Translations under genes and position numbers: made by a program
Notes under the pieces: model-generated
Told to the model about the DNA's origin: nothing
What the model saw: only the letters and a program-made list of their open reading frames with translations
The model's database searches: none
Source: Diphasiastrum complanatum
Lineage: Eukaryota; Streptophyta; Lycopodiopsida; Lycopodiales; Lycopodiaceae
Direction: 5' to 3'
Length of the DNA stretch: 64,000 nucleotides
Assembly (NCBI GenBank): GCA_029204225.1
Contig: CM055105.1
Location: forward strand, 14,227,221 to 14,291,220
In this document: positions 33,811 to 44,394 of the stretch, in pieces
Layout of the letters: the number at the start of each line of letters is the position of its first letter
Position numbering within the stretch: the stretch's first letter is position 1

Positions 33811-34297
33811 TTGTAATTTGCATGCAAAAATCTGAAACAATGAACTATGAATCTAAAAATTTTCGTAGACAAAAAGCCATGAATCTGAAAAAAAGTGTTG
33901 GCGAAAATTTGAAACATTGATCTACTTGGCGTCACAAATTGACTCTAGTTAACCCTGTTAACCATGGTTTGACAATGCATATACATTAACGGTACATCAA
34001 TTTTCTCATCTCAACCATCTATCATATTCATTTTCTATATTTTTGGGTCTCTTCAAACAGTGATGAGCTGGAAGGGCAGGCCTCATCAACCAATAGCATT
34101 TCCACATGCTGCCCAACGAAACAACAATATATTTAAAAAGTTTTTATTTTATTTATATTTGAAAAATTCTATGTTACGTGGAAACCCCGAAGTTAAGGTT
34201 TCAATTGGTCCACATGGCAACGAAAATAAGAAAAAAAAATAAGAAGACATCTTTTTCAAAGGCCCTCGTCGGGCTCTAAGTTTCTCTAATGAGTAGA

Positions 34298-35039
34298 GAA
34301 TGTCATGGCAAGGGCATGTGAAATTGTTAGCATTGAGATAATTATTGTACACTTCCTACGTATTTTTGTTTATAACGCAAAATCTTTTGGAATGGATTAA
34401 AATCCTAAAAAAGAATAACCATTTTTCAGTTTTCTAATGTTTGCCCAAAAACATGTTTTTTCATGAAAAAATTCTCATAAATCACAAAAAAATCTTTGTA
34501 AAAAATATGCATCTTGACAAAAAAAAAAAATTCAATACACCATGTCCAAAAAAATCAAAATTACTAATATAATCTAAAACATTGAAAATGTCCAACTGAC
34601 TAAAATGCACAAATATTTATGGTGTTTTAATAGTCTAAATTGACTTTCATGAAAAAAAACTTGTAGAATACATTTGATGCTAGTTATGCTAAAGCCACAA
34701 ATTTTGAAACCACTGAAAATAATTTGTATATATATATTTTTTACAATTCAAATTCCGAAGAATTTTTTACTAACCCCTCTCAAGTCAGTCCTTGAAATAT
34801 CACCAAGACTCATTTTCAACTATCAAAGTTGATGACTCATCTTCGTTGTTATAAGAGTCAACATCCCATGTTGACAAAAAAATTGTATATTGTGGCTTTG
34901 CTACGTTAATGCCTAGTCAAAGATTATGGTTGTGCACTTAACCCAAGACGTCTTTGAAAAATATATATTGTTGATTTTCATAAATGGTTTGTCATTGTCA
35001 ACTTGAAATTAAATACAAGTATATCCATATCTTGGAGAT
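34298..35039. other. AT-rich spacer, nothing recognised
   Basis: High-A/T sequence with many short homopolymers. No coding frame of note. Confidence 0.5.
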
Positions 35040-35348
35040 TTAAATTATCAACTCTTGGTTGATCTTTTGTTGTTCACGCTTCATCTTGCATTTTGGATAT
35101 AATTGTAACATTTGTAACTCGTACCTTTCCGAAAATACATTCTTTGAAGTGGTACACACACGTACAATTCTCAACAACGTGTCGTCACTCTGAATGAAGC
35201 CAACCACTTTAGCAATCCAAAATGAATGATTTTCGCTATTTTCTGAAGCTAAAAGTGTAGTAAGACTCCCAACGTTTATTTCATTGAAGTTACAAGACCA
35301 TTTAGCATTGGAAGCGTTTACAGTTAGGTGATTTTTTCTATAACCCAA
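35040..35348 (-). CDS. 102-codon ORF, possible SH3-like fragment of a transposon protein
   Basis: Minus strand, uninterrupted. It reads NFNEINVGSLTTLLASENSE then SFWIAKVVGFIQSDDTLLRI, and ends in a basic KCKMKREQQKINQE tail. The order 'vGs....a....FWIaKV...' resembles the small beta-barrel segments found beside some DNA-transposon proteins; this is a weak match from memory. The ORF may be the surviving end of a larger gene. No start context or partner exon could be confirmed. Confidence 0.3.
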   Translation of the reverse strand: MGYRKNHLTVNASNAKWSCNFNEINVGSLTTLLASENSENHSFWIAKVVGFIQSDDTLLRIVRVCTTSKNVFSERYELQMLQLYPKCKMKREQQKINQELII

Positions 35349-35479
35349 ATAAATTCATGTTGTTTGTTTTGTAGAAGGATTAAAATTAAGATTGTTGTAA
35401 AATAGCAGAGGAATCGACTACCATTGTAGGAATTCAAGATCTAAATGGCTATTGAAACTCTTCAGACGACCATCATAAG

Positions 35480-35850
35480 TTCTCTCTTGACTTTTCTCTC
35501 TTGACTTATGCTCATCAGCATAAGTTCTCTTTGGACTTATGCTCAACATAACTTCTCTCTCGACTTATGCTAAGCATAAGTGCTCTCAACATAGGTCCTC
35601 TCTCAACCTATGCTCAACAAAAGTGCTCATTGCTAAAAAATACTCATTGCTCAACATCGAACTTATGCTCAGCATAAGTACTCACTGGACCTATGCTCAG
35701 CATGAGGGAGGGATGACCTAGCATAACTGTTCATTGGACTTATGCTCAACATAAGTACTCAATGGACTTAAGCTCAAACCTATGCTCAACATAGGTCCTC
35801 ATTGGACTTATGCTTAACATAAGTTTTTTCTCGACGAGAGACAACCTATA
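35480..35850. repeat. Hairpin array, inverted copy
   Basis: The same ACTTATGCT..AGCATAAGT units as 3,783-4,115 in reverse orientation, about a dozen. It matches down to the flanking CGACC..CTTGACTTTTCTC boundary on the left. Confidence 0.85.
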
Positions 35851-36340
35851 GATTATAAATCATAAATTATAAATCTAAAATAAAAATAGAAAAAATCTTT
35901 TTTATTTTTACAAAAACCCCATAAAAACCTATAATTAATTAAAAATAACTAATTAATTGAAAACAAAAATTGAAAATTAAAACTAAAAAATCAAGAAATT
36001 CAAAAAAAGATAAAATTAAAAAACGAAAAAAATTCAAAAATAATTATGAAATATTTAAAAAATGTAAATATCAAAAATATTAAAAATATTAAAAAAATCA
36101 AAAAAATCACAAAAATTAAAAATATTAAAAATATTAAAATATTAAAATATTAAAATATCACTAAAATCACAAAATTGTAATATCAAGAATAATTTTTTTT
36201 TAAAATAATAAAGTAATAAGACAATAAAAAATAATTTTTGAATAAAATTTAAATATATGAAAATTTAAAAATTTTAAAGAATAAATCTAAAAATCTAAAA
36301 ATTACAAAATTAAAATAGATAGATTATAAAAGAAACAAAA
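35851..36340. repeat. A-rich low-complexity tract
   Basis: Complement of the T-rich tract at 3,340-3,780 (AAATATTAAAAATATTAAAA type). It extends the inverted copy to about 0.85 kb in total. Confidence 0.8.
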
Positions 36341-37139
36341 ATGAAGTCGTATGATAATCTTCAGATTGGAAATTTTGTTGTACTTCTAGATTAAAAAAAT
36401 AACTAAAGATCAGACGGTGGCTCCAATATATACAAATTTAGTTACTCAGGATCATGAAGTGGCTCCAACATATACAAACATTGGTAGACCTACTAGTTCT
36501 TATCCAAATGTTTTAGTTGAAATTTTTATTGCATTGTAAAAATATTTAACACAATTGTGTATATGGACATTATAGTTTATTTTATAAGATGATTGTATTT
36601 ATTTTAAAAATAATTGTTTCGTCAAAATGATTTCAAAATTTTTTGTGTTATTTAAGTTTATTGATAATTTAAATTAGTTAGATAAACAGATTTTTTAAAA
36701 TTTAAAATTTGTAATTTCTTTTTAAATGTTAAAATATTAACATTAAATTACACGCAAGCTTTTAAATCCTGAACAAAGATGCAACACTTACAAAAAGCAA
36801 AGCATAGAACTATTATACAATGTATAGAAATTATTAAAATATATTGATAGAGAAATAGACACCAGTTAATTACAATAATGAGTCAATACAATGACATTTA
36901 AAGATAACATATTTCTCATTGTCAATATATACGAGCCAAGCTTGGGCTTTCTTTTATTAAAATAAAGACAATATACATGAATTCCAAAATATTTACATAT
37001 CGCAAATGATTGTTCTGATTGTTCTTTCACAACATCTGTATTGATATCCAACTAGGGTTTTCTCTTATTGAAGTAAAGTGTCTATAAATTGAATAAACAT
37101 GATTGTCTTGTTTTGTTCCTCCACAATAGTGATTGTTGT
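36341..37139. other. AT-rich spacer with a possible exon end
   Basis: At about 36,420-36,540 a coding-like phrase (VAPIYTNLVTQDHEVAPTYT then NIGRPTSSYPNVLVEIFIAL and a stop) contains a short imperfect duplication (GTGGCTCCAA.ATATACAAA twice, 47 bases apart). Nothing else is recognised. Confidence 0.35.
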
Positions 37140-37260
37140 TGGTAGATCTTTACAACATGTTATAAGCTCATGTATTTTTCGTAGCTACAATAAGAAGAAA
37201 AAATCGTTAGTGGACCTATATTTGTATACAACATCATTTTGAATCAACCCATTCTCATAT

Positions 37261-37860
37261 GCAATAGTTATAGATTACTTACAAGTCTTCCATTGATAAT
37301 GAATCTGAAATAATTAGGTGATTTGATATAATTGAGGCACCAGTGCTTTTCCATCTCAATTACAGTTAAAAATTCTTTATTGTATTTGATGTTTATTTAT
37401 TTTCAATCTGAATGACCATCCACTTGAAAGTCTTGATCTAGTGGTAGCCAAGTCTCACTCATTTTCTTAAATATCTAATAACTGGAGGTTAGACTAAGTA
37501 TTTGTTTCTCAATATGGTAACGAAAAATCATTGAAAATCATTTTTTCCTACATTCTATATCTCCATTTGTCTTAATGTTCCAGCCTTGATACATAAGGTT
37601 TGATAAAATAGCGTTTGATAAATCTTTACAAACAAATAAAGTTGGTGTCCTTTGGACAGTTGTACTTGAGAATAATGATCAAACATATATAAAGAGACAA
37701 TCCAGCTTAGAGAACAATCTTCGATCTGATACTAATCTTCATTGCATTCTTCACATCTAAAAATAGCTTGCATCTAAAGGATTCAAAAATAATACTATCA
37801 TGAGTACGCCACTCAACACGCTGAAAACTTGGCAATGGTATCTCTTCAAGCTTATTGAAA
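37261..37860 (-). pseudogene. Unknown TE-borne gene family, member D (3' exons)
   Basis: Minus strand. It reads KLEEIPLPSFQRVEWRTHDS and FESFRCKLFLDVKNAMKIS, then decays through several stops, and recovers as MSETWLPLDQDFQVDGHSD and FRFIINGRLV with a GTAAGT donor near 37,283. The order matches members A and C. The 5' exon is missing; a copia element lies 0.25 kb upstream (38,115). Confidence 0.5.
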
Positions 37861-38114
37861 CTCTCATCCCTTTTTAGGAATATATTTCATCTTACGACCA
37901 TATTCAGCAAAGGACACAAAATAGTCCTGATATGGTAGACTGGACCTCCAGTGTTCGAGATTATTGGTCACATCTAGATTTTATACCACGTCGAGGCCTG
38001 TTGGTGACTAATGACCTTGAGAGAACCCGGACACTCTAATTGAGACATATGGAGTAGGGCATATACATGTGACAAATATAGGTAGGAGAAATGCATGAAG
38101 AGCTATGAACTATT

Positions 38115-38760
38115 TGTGAAAGATTCAACTAGTTTCATCACATTTTGCAATATTTCCATATTTGGCATATTGAGGCCAAAATTTTTAGACTTAGAGGTTG
38201 ACTTTTCAAAGTTCATTAGTCTTAATTTCATTTGAATAAACACTTTTTGAAAGTGTGGGAAAGTTAGAATGCGAGTTTGAGTAGATTCAATTTGAATAGT
38301 TGGGTACATTGAATCTAGACCCAAAATTAGTAGGGTTAGCATTTTGGAGAGAAAGCCAAGTGGGCAAATAGGGTTTGGTCCTGCTATAAAAGGATGTAAC
38401 TCGAGGAGAGAGTGATCTTCTCTCTTCTCTATCTCATTTCATGCTTATACATGGTTCTCTTGGGCTCTACTATCCATTGGTGCACTATCTTGGTGATTGC
38501 TTGCAATTCTATGTGTAGAGTGATCTATATTTGCTATTTTTGGATCCACACGTGTGAAATACAATAGCTTTCTGGTTTTGTACGGACATCAATAGTACAT
38601 AATCATTTCATTCAAGTTTGATCATGTTCTATTGGTGTTTGCATCTCAATTTGTATGTAGATGCTGATTTTTCTACATTGGTGAGATTGGTAGTGTATTT
38701 CTCTTTCTAACCAAAGATCATTCAAGTAGATTGGATCTTAAGGATCTGAAATCTTTGACA
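38115..38760 (+). repeat. 5' LTR
   Basis: TG...CA, 646 bases. CTATAAAAGG at 38,384-38,393 is a good TATA box. CACACGTGTG lies near 38,549. It ends TTGACA right at the primer site. Confidence 0.9.
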
Positions 38761-38772
38761 TGGTATCAGAGC
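38761..38772 (+). other. Primer binding site (tRNA-Met)
   Basis: TGGTATCAGAGC, complementary to the initiator tRNA-Met 3' end, with no gap after the LTR. Confidence 0.9.
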
Positions 38773-39351
38773 TTGTGTTTCAGGTTATGAAGGAGGAAAT
38801 CAGATCTATCAATGAGTTGGTGAAGATATCAAGTCTAGGGCATGCTAGAGAGGATTCTACACCAAAATCGGATTTTTTGCTTTTATAGATTGGATCTTTT
38901 ATAGATCAAAACACTAAATAGGTCAATATACTTGTTCAATACTGGATTTGGCCAGTTTTTGGATCACTGGATCAGCCTAGGTAGTGGCGTATAGATTGCA
39001 TATCAAATTTTCAGCATTTGCGTGTAGATTTGGAATAGTCAATTTTTTGTGATTTTGTCAAAACCCTAATTTTGATTAGATCTCTAGATAGTGAGGTTGC
39101 TGGACTTCATTTGAGTGTGTTTCAATCTTAGGAAGTGGCAAAAGTCATTAGATTGAGGATAGATCATAGATTGATCAAGATTCCATGATTCTATGTGCTG
39201 ATTTGCTTGGATAAGTGCTAGAAGAGAATTTGTGACATAGTTTCAAATCTTGCTGATTTCTTGTGTTGTTGTTCAAAGGAGTGCTTTGTGCATTGAAGCA
39301 ATTTGAAAGAGAAGATCAGGTCATTGCCACATTGCAACCTCAATTGGAGTC

Positions 39352-40120
39352 ATGTTGGAAGCCAATGATAGGCTTACCTCAAGTAACTATTCATTATGGA
39401 AAGTGAGGATGGATCACTTCTTGAGATGAATGATGTTTTGTATATTGTTGTAGGTTTGGATGAGAGACCAGCAACATAGCAAGATCAATTGAGGTATGAC
39501 AAGAGGGCCAAGAAGGCTCTACACATGATAAAGATGAATGTTACCAATGAACTTCTCAAGGAAGTTGGTAAGTGCACATCATCTTTGGAAGCTTGGAATT
39601 CATTGAAGAAGCTTTATGAATCCAAGTCTACTTCTAGAGTGTTGACTCTAAGAAGGCAAATCTTTTCTTGTTTGCAAAAGAATAAAGAAAGTCCAAGTAC
39701 TTTTGTTTTGAGAATGAAAGCAGTGAATGATGAGTTAGCTTGCATAGATGAAAGCATTAAGGAAGGAGAGCTTATTCAAGTGATTCTTAATGGCTTGTTG
39801 GATGCTCATGCTAACATTGTTCAAAGTATTGCTATTCAAAAGACTTTGCCAAGTTTGATGGATCTTCAAGAGATCTTGATCAATGAGGAATATAGGCTTC
39901 AAGCAAGAGGTGGATCTACATCGACACTTCAAGAGGATGCTATGTTCACAAAGGGCAAATAAAAGTAAGTGGTCTAAAGGGAAAGATCAAGTGGATGCTT
40001 CTTCAAGTGGCAAAAAGAAGGATAGATCAAAGCTCAAGTGCTTCTATTGTGGCATCAAAGGACACTTTGCAAGTGAGTGCTACAAGAAGAAGAGAGATCA
40101 AGGATACAAGCAAGGTAATC
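39352..40120 (+). pseudogene. Copia gag
   Basis: ATG at 39,352: MLEANDRLTSSNYSLWKVRM, then a one-base frame change (DHFL/EMNDVLYIVVGLDERP), a TAG at about 39,476, and a long clean stretch (39,489-39,962) with KKALHMIKMNVTNELLKEVG, AWNSLKKLYES and RVLTLRRQIF, the gag core. A frame change near 39,958 leads to the zinc knuckle CFYCGIKGHFASEC at about 40,041-40,082. The protein packages RNA in the particle. Three lesions make it non-functional. Confidence 0.85.
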
Positions 40121-40540
40121 TGACTCTTGATGAGGATGGTTTGGATGTTCAAGATACAAATGATGATGCTTTTTTGATGTCTTCATGTATGCTTGCTAAT
40201 GATGGAGATCTAGATCCTTGGTGGATTGATAGTGGAGCAAGTTCACACATGACCTTTCACAAAGAGTACTTCACTTCTTTGTTGGCATATGGAGATGACA
40301 AGAGGGTAATCTACACGGCCAATGATGGTGATTGTGCAATCAAAGGGATTGGCACAATTCCTATTTCTCTCTCTACAAATAGGAATTTGGAGGATGTCCT
40401 GTTTATTCCATCTAGTACCAAGAATTTGCTTAGTGTGAGTCAAATGCTAAGTAAGGGCCTCAAGGTGGAGTTTGATGGAGATGCTTGTTTGATCAAAAGA
40501 AAGGATGTCTTGATTGGAAAGGGTAAAGGCAAGGGAAGTT
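40121..40540 (+). pseudogene. Copia aspartic protease
   Basis: Continues the zinc-knuckle frame. It has WWIDSGASSHMTF, the retropepsin catalytic DSG, then IKGIGTIPISL and LEDVLFIPSSTKNLLSVSQM, the standard copia protease-linker. The clean frame runs 39,883-40,540 and is lost near 40,540, where the pre-integrase frame takes over. Confidence 0.85.
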
Positions 40541-41378
40541 GTTCAAACTTGATGCTTGTGTTATTGCTAACCAAGTTGGATGTGTTGCAAGGGAGCAAAT
40601 TTCTATTCAAGAGGTTTGGCACAAAAGGATGGGACACCTCAACTTCAAGTCATTGGAGGTAATGGCAAGGAAGAAGGTTGTGATTGGTCTTCCAAGTTCC
40701 TTAAGTAATGACAAGCATGTTTGTGAGTCTTGTGCTTTGTCTAAGTCACATAGACTACCTTATACTAGATCTAATTCTAGATCTACAAAGCCTTTTCAAC
40801 TTTTACATTCGGATATTCATGGATTTACTACCATTAGAAATAGTGGAGCTAAGTTGTATGTAACATTCATTGATGATTTTAATAAGTTTTGTTGGATCTA
40901 TCTACTAAAGAGCAAGGATAAAGTGTATGATGTCTTTGTCAAGTTCAAGAATGCAAGGGAGAACCAATTTTCCACAAAGATCAAGTGCTTGAGAGGTGAC
41001 AATGGTGGTGAGTACATATCTAACAAGTTCAAGGCCTTTTGTGATGAGCATGGGATCAAGAGGGAGTATACAACATCAAGGACCCCACAACAAAATGGAG
41101 TGGCTGAAAGAAAGAATAGGACTTTATGTGAAAGTGCTAAAGCTATGAGGTTAAGTGCTAATGTTGACAAACCATTTTGGGATCAAGCTTTGTTGTGTGC
41201 CAATTTTTTGTGCAATAGGTGGCCGAGTGCTATTTTGGATGGAAGGACACCTTTTGAGATGCTATTCAAGAGGAGGCCGAGTGTCAACTTTCTAAGAACC
41301 TTTGGATGCACATGCTATGTCAATATTGCTCTTGATGATAGGACCAAGGAGGTATTTTTGTTGGATATAGTGAGGTGA
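40539..41378 (+). pseudogene. Copia GAG-pre-integrase and integrase
   Basis: 279 clean codons. VWHKRMGHLNFKSL is the pre-integrase domain. HVCESCALSKSHR closes the HHCC zinc motif. The integrase core has all three acids: LLHSDIHGF, RGDNGGEY and NGVAERKNR. It is followed by FLCNRWPSAI and RRPSVNFLRTFGCTCYVN. A one-base frame change near 41,355 separates it from the next frame (GYSEVSKAY). Confidence 0.9.
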
Positions 41379-42880
41379 GTAAAGCCTACAAGGTTTACAT
41401 TCCTTCTACTAACAAAGTGATTGTTGGTAGAGATGTCATTTTTGATGAGGAGAACATTCCAAAGGTGTCTTCAAGCATGATTGATGGTAGAGTGGATGGA
41501 TCTAACATTCTTGATGTTGATGAGAAGGATCCTACTTTGGATGGTGGTGATGATGGACCTTCATCAAGTCAAAAGCCAAGGAGAACATCAAGAGAAAGAC
41601 AAGTACCTTCAAGGCTCACATATGATCAAAAGGGTAAGAAAGTAGTTTCTGGAAATTATGTTGCTTTCCTAACCTCTTTGGATGAGCCTACAAGTTTAGA
41701 TCAAGCAAGGAAAGAAGAGGAGTGGATCCAAGCAATGGATCTTGAGTATCGATCTCTTATGAAGAGTGGAACATCGTTTGGAGGATCTTCTTGTGTAGAT
41801 GGAGCTATGCAAGTGGATGGATGTTATCTTGATGTAAAGTCAAGTAATGGATCTGGAAAACAAAGTTTGTTCAATGACTTTGATGATCAAGTTGAAGATC
41901 AAGAGGTTGATCTCAAAGCGCTTCAACTAGTCAAAAGGGAAATTGGCAATTTGGAGCTAGTCAAGAGCATCAAAGGAGAGGTAATTGGCAAAGATGTTAT
42001 GGATCTGTTTTTGAAGCATATTGAAGACTCAATTAAGGTAAAAGGAGCAGCAAGGAAGTGTTGTTCAAGTTCACTTTACTTGTTCTGTCTCATGTTTGAG
42101 CATTTTCATGTGGATGTGTGCAAATTGTCAAGATATGGTAAAACTAGCTACATTGGTGAGCATTGTTTTGATGTTGGATTTGTACTAGCATTCTTGGCTG
42201 GTTTTGCTGATGGAAATGAAACTATTGAAGGTTCATTATGTCACTCACTCATGGTCAAGTCATCAAGGCTTCATGGCATCTTTTGGCAAGATGGAGATGG
42301 AAACTCATTCATGGAGTATCATGGTGGATACATGGCAACAAAGGACAAAGGAGGAGGAGACATGCAAGCAAAAGTTGATCACTCACATTTATTGTCTGTT
42401 TGCTGTATTTTTCCAAGGAGTTCAGAGTTGGAAGCATGGTGGAATCATTTCATTTACATTCTATTTGATTCTTCATGTTCTAGTTACATCTTGATATGTA
42501 AAATTGATGTAAGAAATAGTGAAGCATCCCAAGTGGACACTATTCTCTATATCATTTATGGTTGTTTCTACTTTGAGCATTACATGATCATTGAAAGGAG
42601 ATCTATTCTTAGGAAGAAGATCATTCTTATGATGGATCAAAGTTCTATTGTCAAAAACTATGCTAGGAGCAAGCATATTGAGATACAATATCACTTTGTG
42701 AGGGAGCAAGTCAATGCAAAGGAGGTGGAGCTTCAACATGTGTCTTCAAGGGAATGTGTAGCTGATATCTTCACCAAAGCATTGGGAAAAGACTTGTTCA
42801 TAAAGCATAGGACTTCACTTGGAGTATTATCAAAGTCTATGTTAAAACTAGTGAAGGAGGAGTGTGAAAGATTCAACTAG
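41375..42880 (+). CDS. 501-codon copia ORF with RT replaced by unrelated sequence
   Basis: Starts in the usual post-integrase hinge (KVYIPSTNKVIVGRDVIFDE, Pro/Ser linker, EEEWIQAMDLEYRSLMKSGT). At about 41,775, where RT should begin, it turns into unrelated sequence (SFGGSSCVDGAMQVDGCYLD...FDDQVEDQEVDLKAL...). None of the expected RT motifs (FAPVAR, YVDD) is present. Copia homology resumes at about 42,625 with DQSSIVKNYARSKHIEIQYH and ADIFTKALGKDLF, the RNase H end. No stop interrupts the 501 codons. The element must be mobilised in trans, if at all. The foreign 0.85 kb may be a captured transcript. Confidence 0.75.
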   Translation: MSKAYKVYIPSTNKVIVGRDVIFDEENIPKVSSSMIDGRVDGSNILDVDEKDPTLDGGDDGPSSSQKPRRTSRERQVPSRLTYDQKGKKVVSGNYVAFLTSLDEPTSLDQARKEEEWIQAMDLEYRSLMKSGTSFGGSSCVDGAMQVDGCYLDVKSSNGSGKQSLFNDFDDQVEDQEVDLKALQLVKREIGNLELVKSIKGEVIGKDVMDLFLKHIEDSIKVKGAARKCCSSSLYLFCLMFEHFHVDVCKLSRYGKTSYIGEHCFDVGFVLAFLAGFADGNETIEGSLCHSLMVKSSRLHGIFWQDGDGNSFMEYHGGYMATKDKGGGDMQAKVDHSHLLSVCCIFPRSSELEAWWNHFIYILFDSSCSSYILICKIDVRNSEASQVDTILYIIYGCFYFEHYMIIERRSILRKKIILMMDQSSIVKNYARSKHIEIQYHFVREQVNAKEVELQHVSSRECVADIFTKALGKDLFIKHRTSLGVLSKSMLKLVKEECERFN

Positions 42881-43510
42881 TTTCATCACATTTTGCAATA
42901 TTTTCATATTTGGCATATTGAGGCCAAAACTTGTTTTAGACTTAGAGGTTGACTTTTCAAAGTTCATTAGTCTAAATTTCATTTGAATAAACACTTTTTG
43001 AAAGTGTGGGAAAGCTAGAATGCGAGTTTGAGTAGATTCAATTTGAATAGTTGGGTACATTGAATCTAGACCCAAAATTAGTAGGATTAGCATTTTGGAG
43101 GGAAAGCAAGTGGCCAAATAGGGTTTGGACCTGTTATAAAAGGATGTAACTCGTGGAGAGAGTGATCTTCTCTTTTCTCTATCTCATTTCATGCTTATAC
43201 ATGGTTCTCTTGGGTTCTACTATCCATTGGTGCACTATCTTGGTGATTGCTTGCAATTCTATGTGTAGAATGATCTATATTTGTTATTTTTGGATCCACA
43301 CGTGTGAAATACAATAGCTTGCTGGTTTTTTATGGACAACAACAGTACACAATCATTTCATTTAAGTTTGATCACGTTCTATTGGTGTTTGCATCTCAAT
43401 TTGTATGTAGATGTTGATTTTTCTACATTGGTGAGATTGGTAGTGTATTTCTCTTTCTAACCAAAGATCATTCAAGTAGATTGGATCTTAAGGATCTGAA
43501 ATCTTTTCTA
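42863..43510 (+). repeat. 3' LTR
   Basis: 648 bases, with the same TATA box (CTGTTATAAAAGGATG) and the CACACGTGTG palindrome. Its last four bases differ from the 5' LTR (TCTA for GACA). Confidence 0.9.
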
Positions 43511-43515
43511 CTATT

Positions 43516-43786
43516 TATAGTTGACCTGCATGGGGATTGCATGGGCTAATGCACAGAATCCTACTCTCTATATATATTGGGGTAGAGATGATCATGTCGA
43601 CGACTTTGGTCTAGGTTACAAGTTGAGCTCTTCTCCTCTTGTTATCACATGGCATGGCTTGAGGGCTAGATTCAAGAGGGATCTAGGATTGGTTGGGTGG
43701 TTTTGCTCCATAGTCTCTCTTGTTGTATTTTTTCTATCCTCATCTTAGGGGTAGTCCCTAGTGATCTTTACATTGGTATCAGAGCC
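43516..43786 (+). repeat. Copia L2 LTR end and primer site
   Basis: CTCTATATATATTGGGGTAG...TAGTGATCTTTACA followed by TGGTATCAGAGCC at 43,774-43,786. Same family as 26,600-26,873. The adjoining leader (ATCCCGGATGGCATTAG) also matches 26,950-26,965. Confidence 0.65.
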
Positions 43787-44394
43787 CAACTAAGATGCAG
43801 TTCTGGATGGGATGGAGACAAGTTCTACATCAAATCGGAATTGGAACGCACTTGGATTCGCATCCCGGATGGCATTAGCGAAAATTTGGCCTTGAAAAGG
43901 GCCCTATAAGGATTGCCACGTAGTATGACAATTTTTTGGCAATGTAAAATACTAAAATAAAATCTTTTTTTGCTCGCAATCCTGCCCACATAGTCCTCTA
44001 TGATTAGCTATTATGCACATAGTATAGTCTATGGCTGAAAAACATCATAACTTTGAACAACAGCTCGGATTGAGATGATTACAATGCCATTAGAAAGCCC
44101 TTGACGAGAGCTTTTCAACAACACCCATTATGACCCAGTTCTGAGCGACGGTGAAGAAGTTATGGCCGGTCAAAATTTTTGTCGGTCAACACTTGGTCAA
44201 CCTGATTGACAAGTTTGACCAGGTTGACCAAGTGTTGACCAACCAAAGCTTTGTCTGGCCATAACATCTTCACTGTAGCTTGGAACTGGGTCATGTTGGG
44301 TGTCGTTGAAATGAGCTCGTTGGGTCAAACTTGTCAACTATGCTTGAAAGCAATATCAGGTTGACCAAGTGTTGACCGTCCAAAACTTTGACGA
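43787..44394 (+). repeat. L2 leader and left part of the foldback repeat
   Basis: Homologous to 26,874-27,475: GTAGTATGACAATTTTTTGG, then the arm CGGATTGAGATGATTACAAT and GGTTGACCAAGTGTTGACC. Cut at 44,395 by R2. Confidence 0.65.

Larger units (their letters stand above)
29885..34297. mobile_element. Two-gene mobile element carrying a histone-H3-like fusion
   Basis: Left boundary set by the abutting R3 LTR end at 29,884. Right boundary set by the terminal hairpin GCCCTCGTCGGGC followed by TCTAAGTTTCTCTAATGAG near 34,297. It contains GATATCG-type subterminal motifs (29,893; 29,975; 30,053), the plus-strand H3-like gene and the convergent gene C, whose 3' ends lie about 0.35 kb apart. The plan matches the 22-25 kb element. 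Boundaries are inferred; no target duplication or matching left terminal repeat was identified. Confidence 0.5.
38110..43515 (+). mobile_element. Ty1/copia retrotransposon with both LTRs and target duplication
   Basis: 5' LTR 38,115-38,760, primer site at 38,761, gag-protease-integrase, polypurine tract GAAGGAGGAG at about 42,853-42,862, 3' LTR 42,863-43,510. The direct 5-base flanks ctatt (38,110-38,114 and 43,511-43,515) are a perfect target duplication. The LTRs differ at roughly two dozen positions by eye, so the insertion is not very recent. RT is missing, so the element is non-autonomous. Confidence 0.9.
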
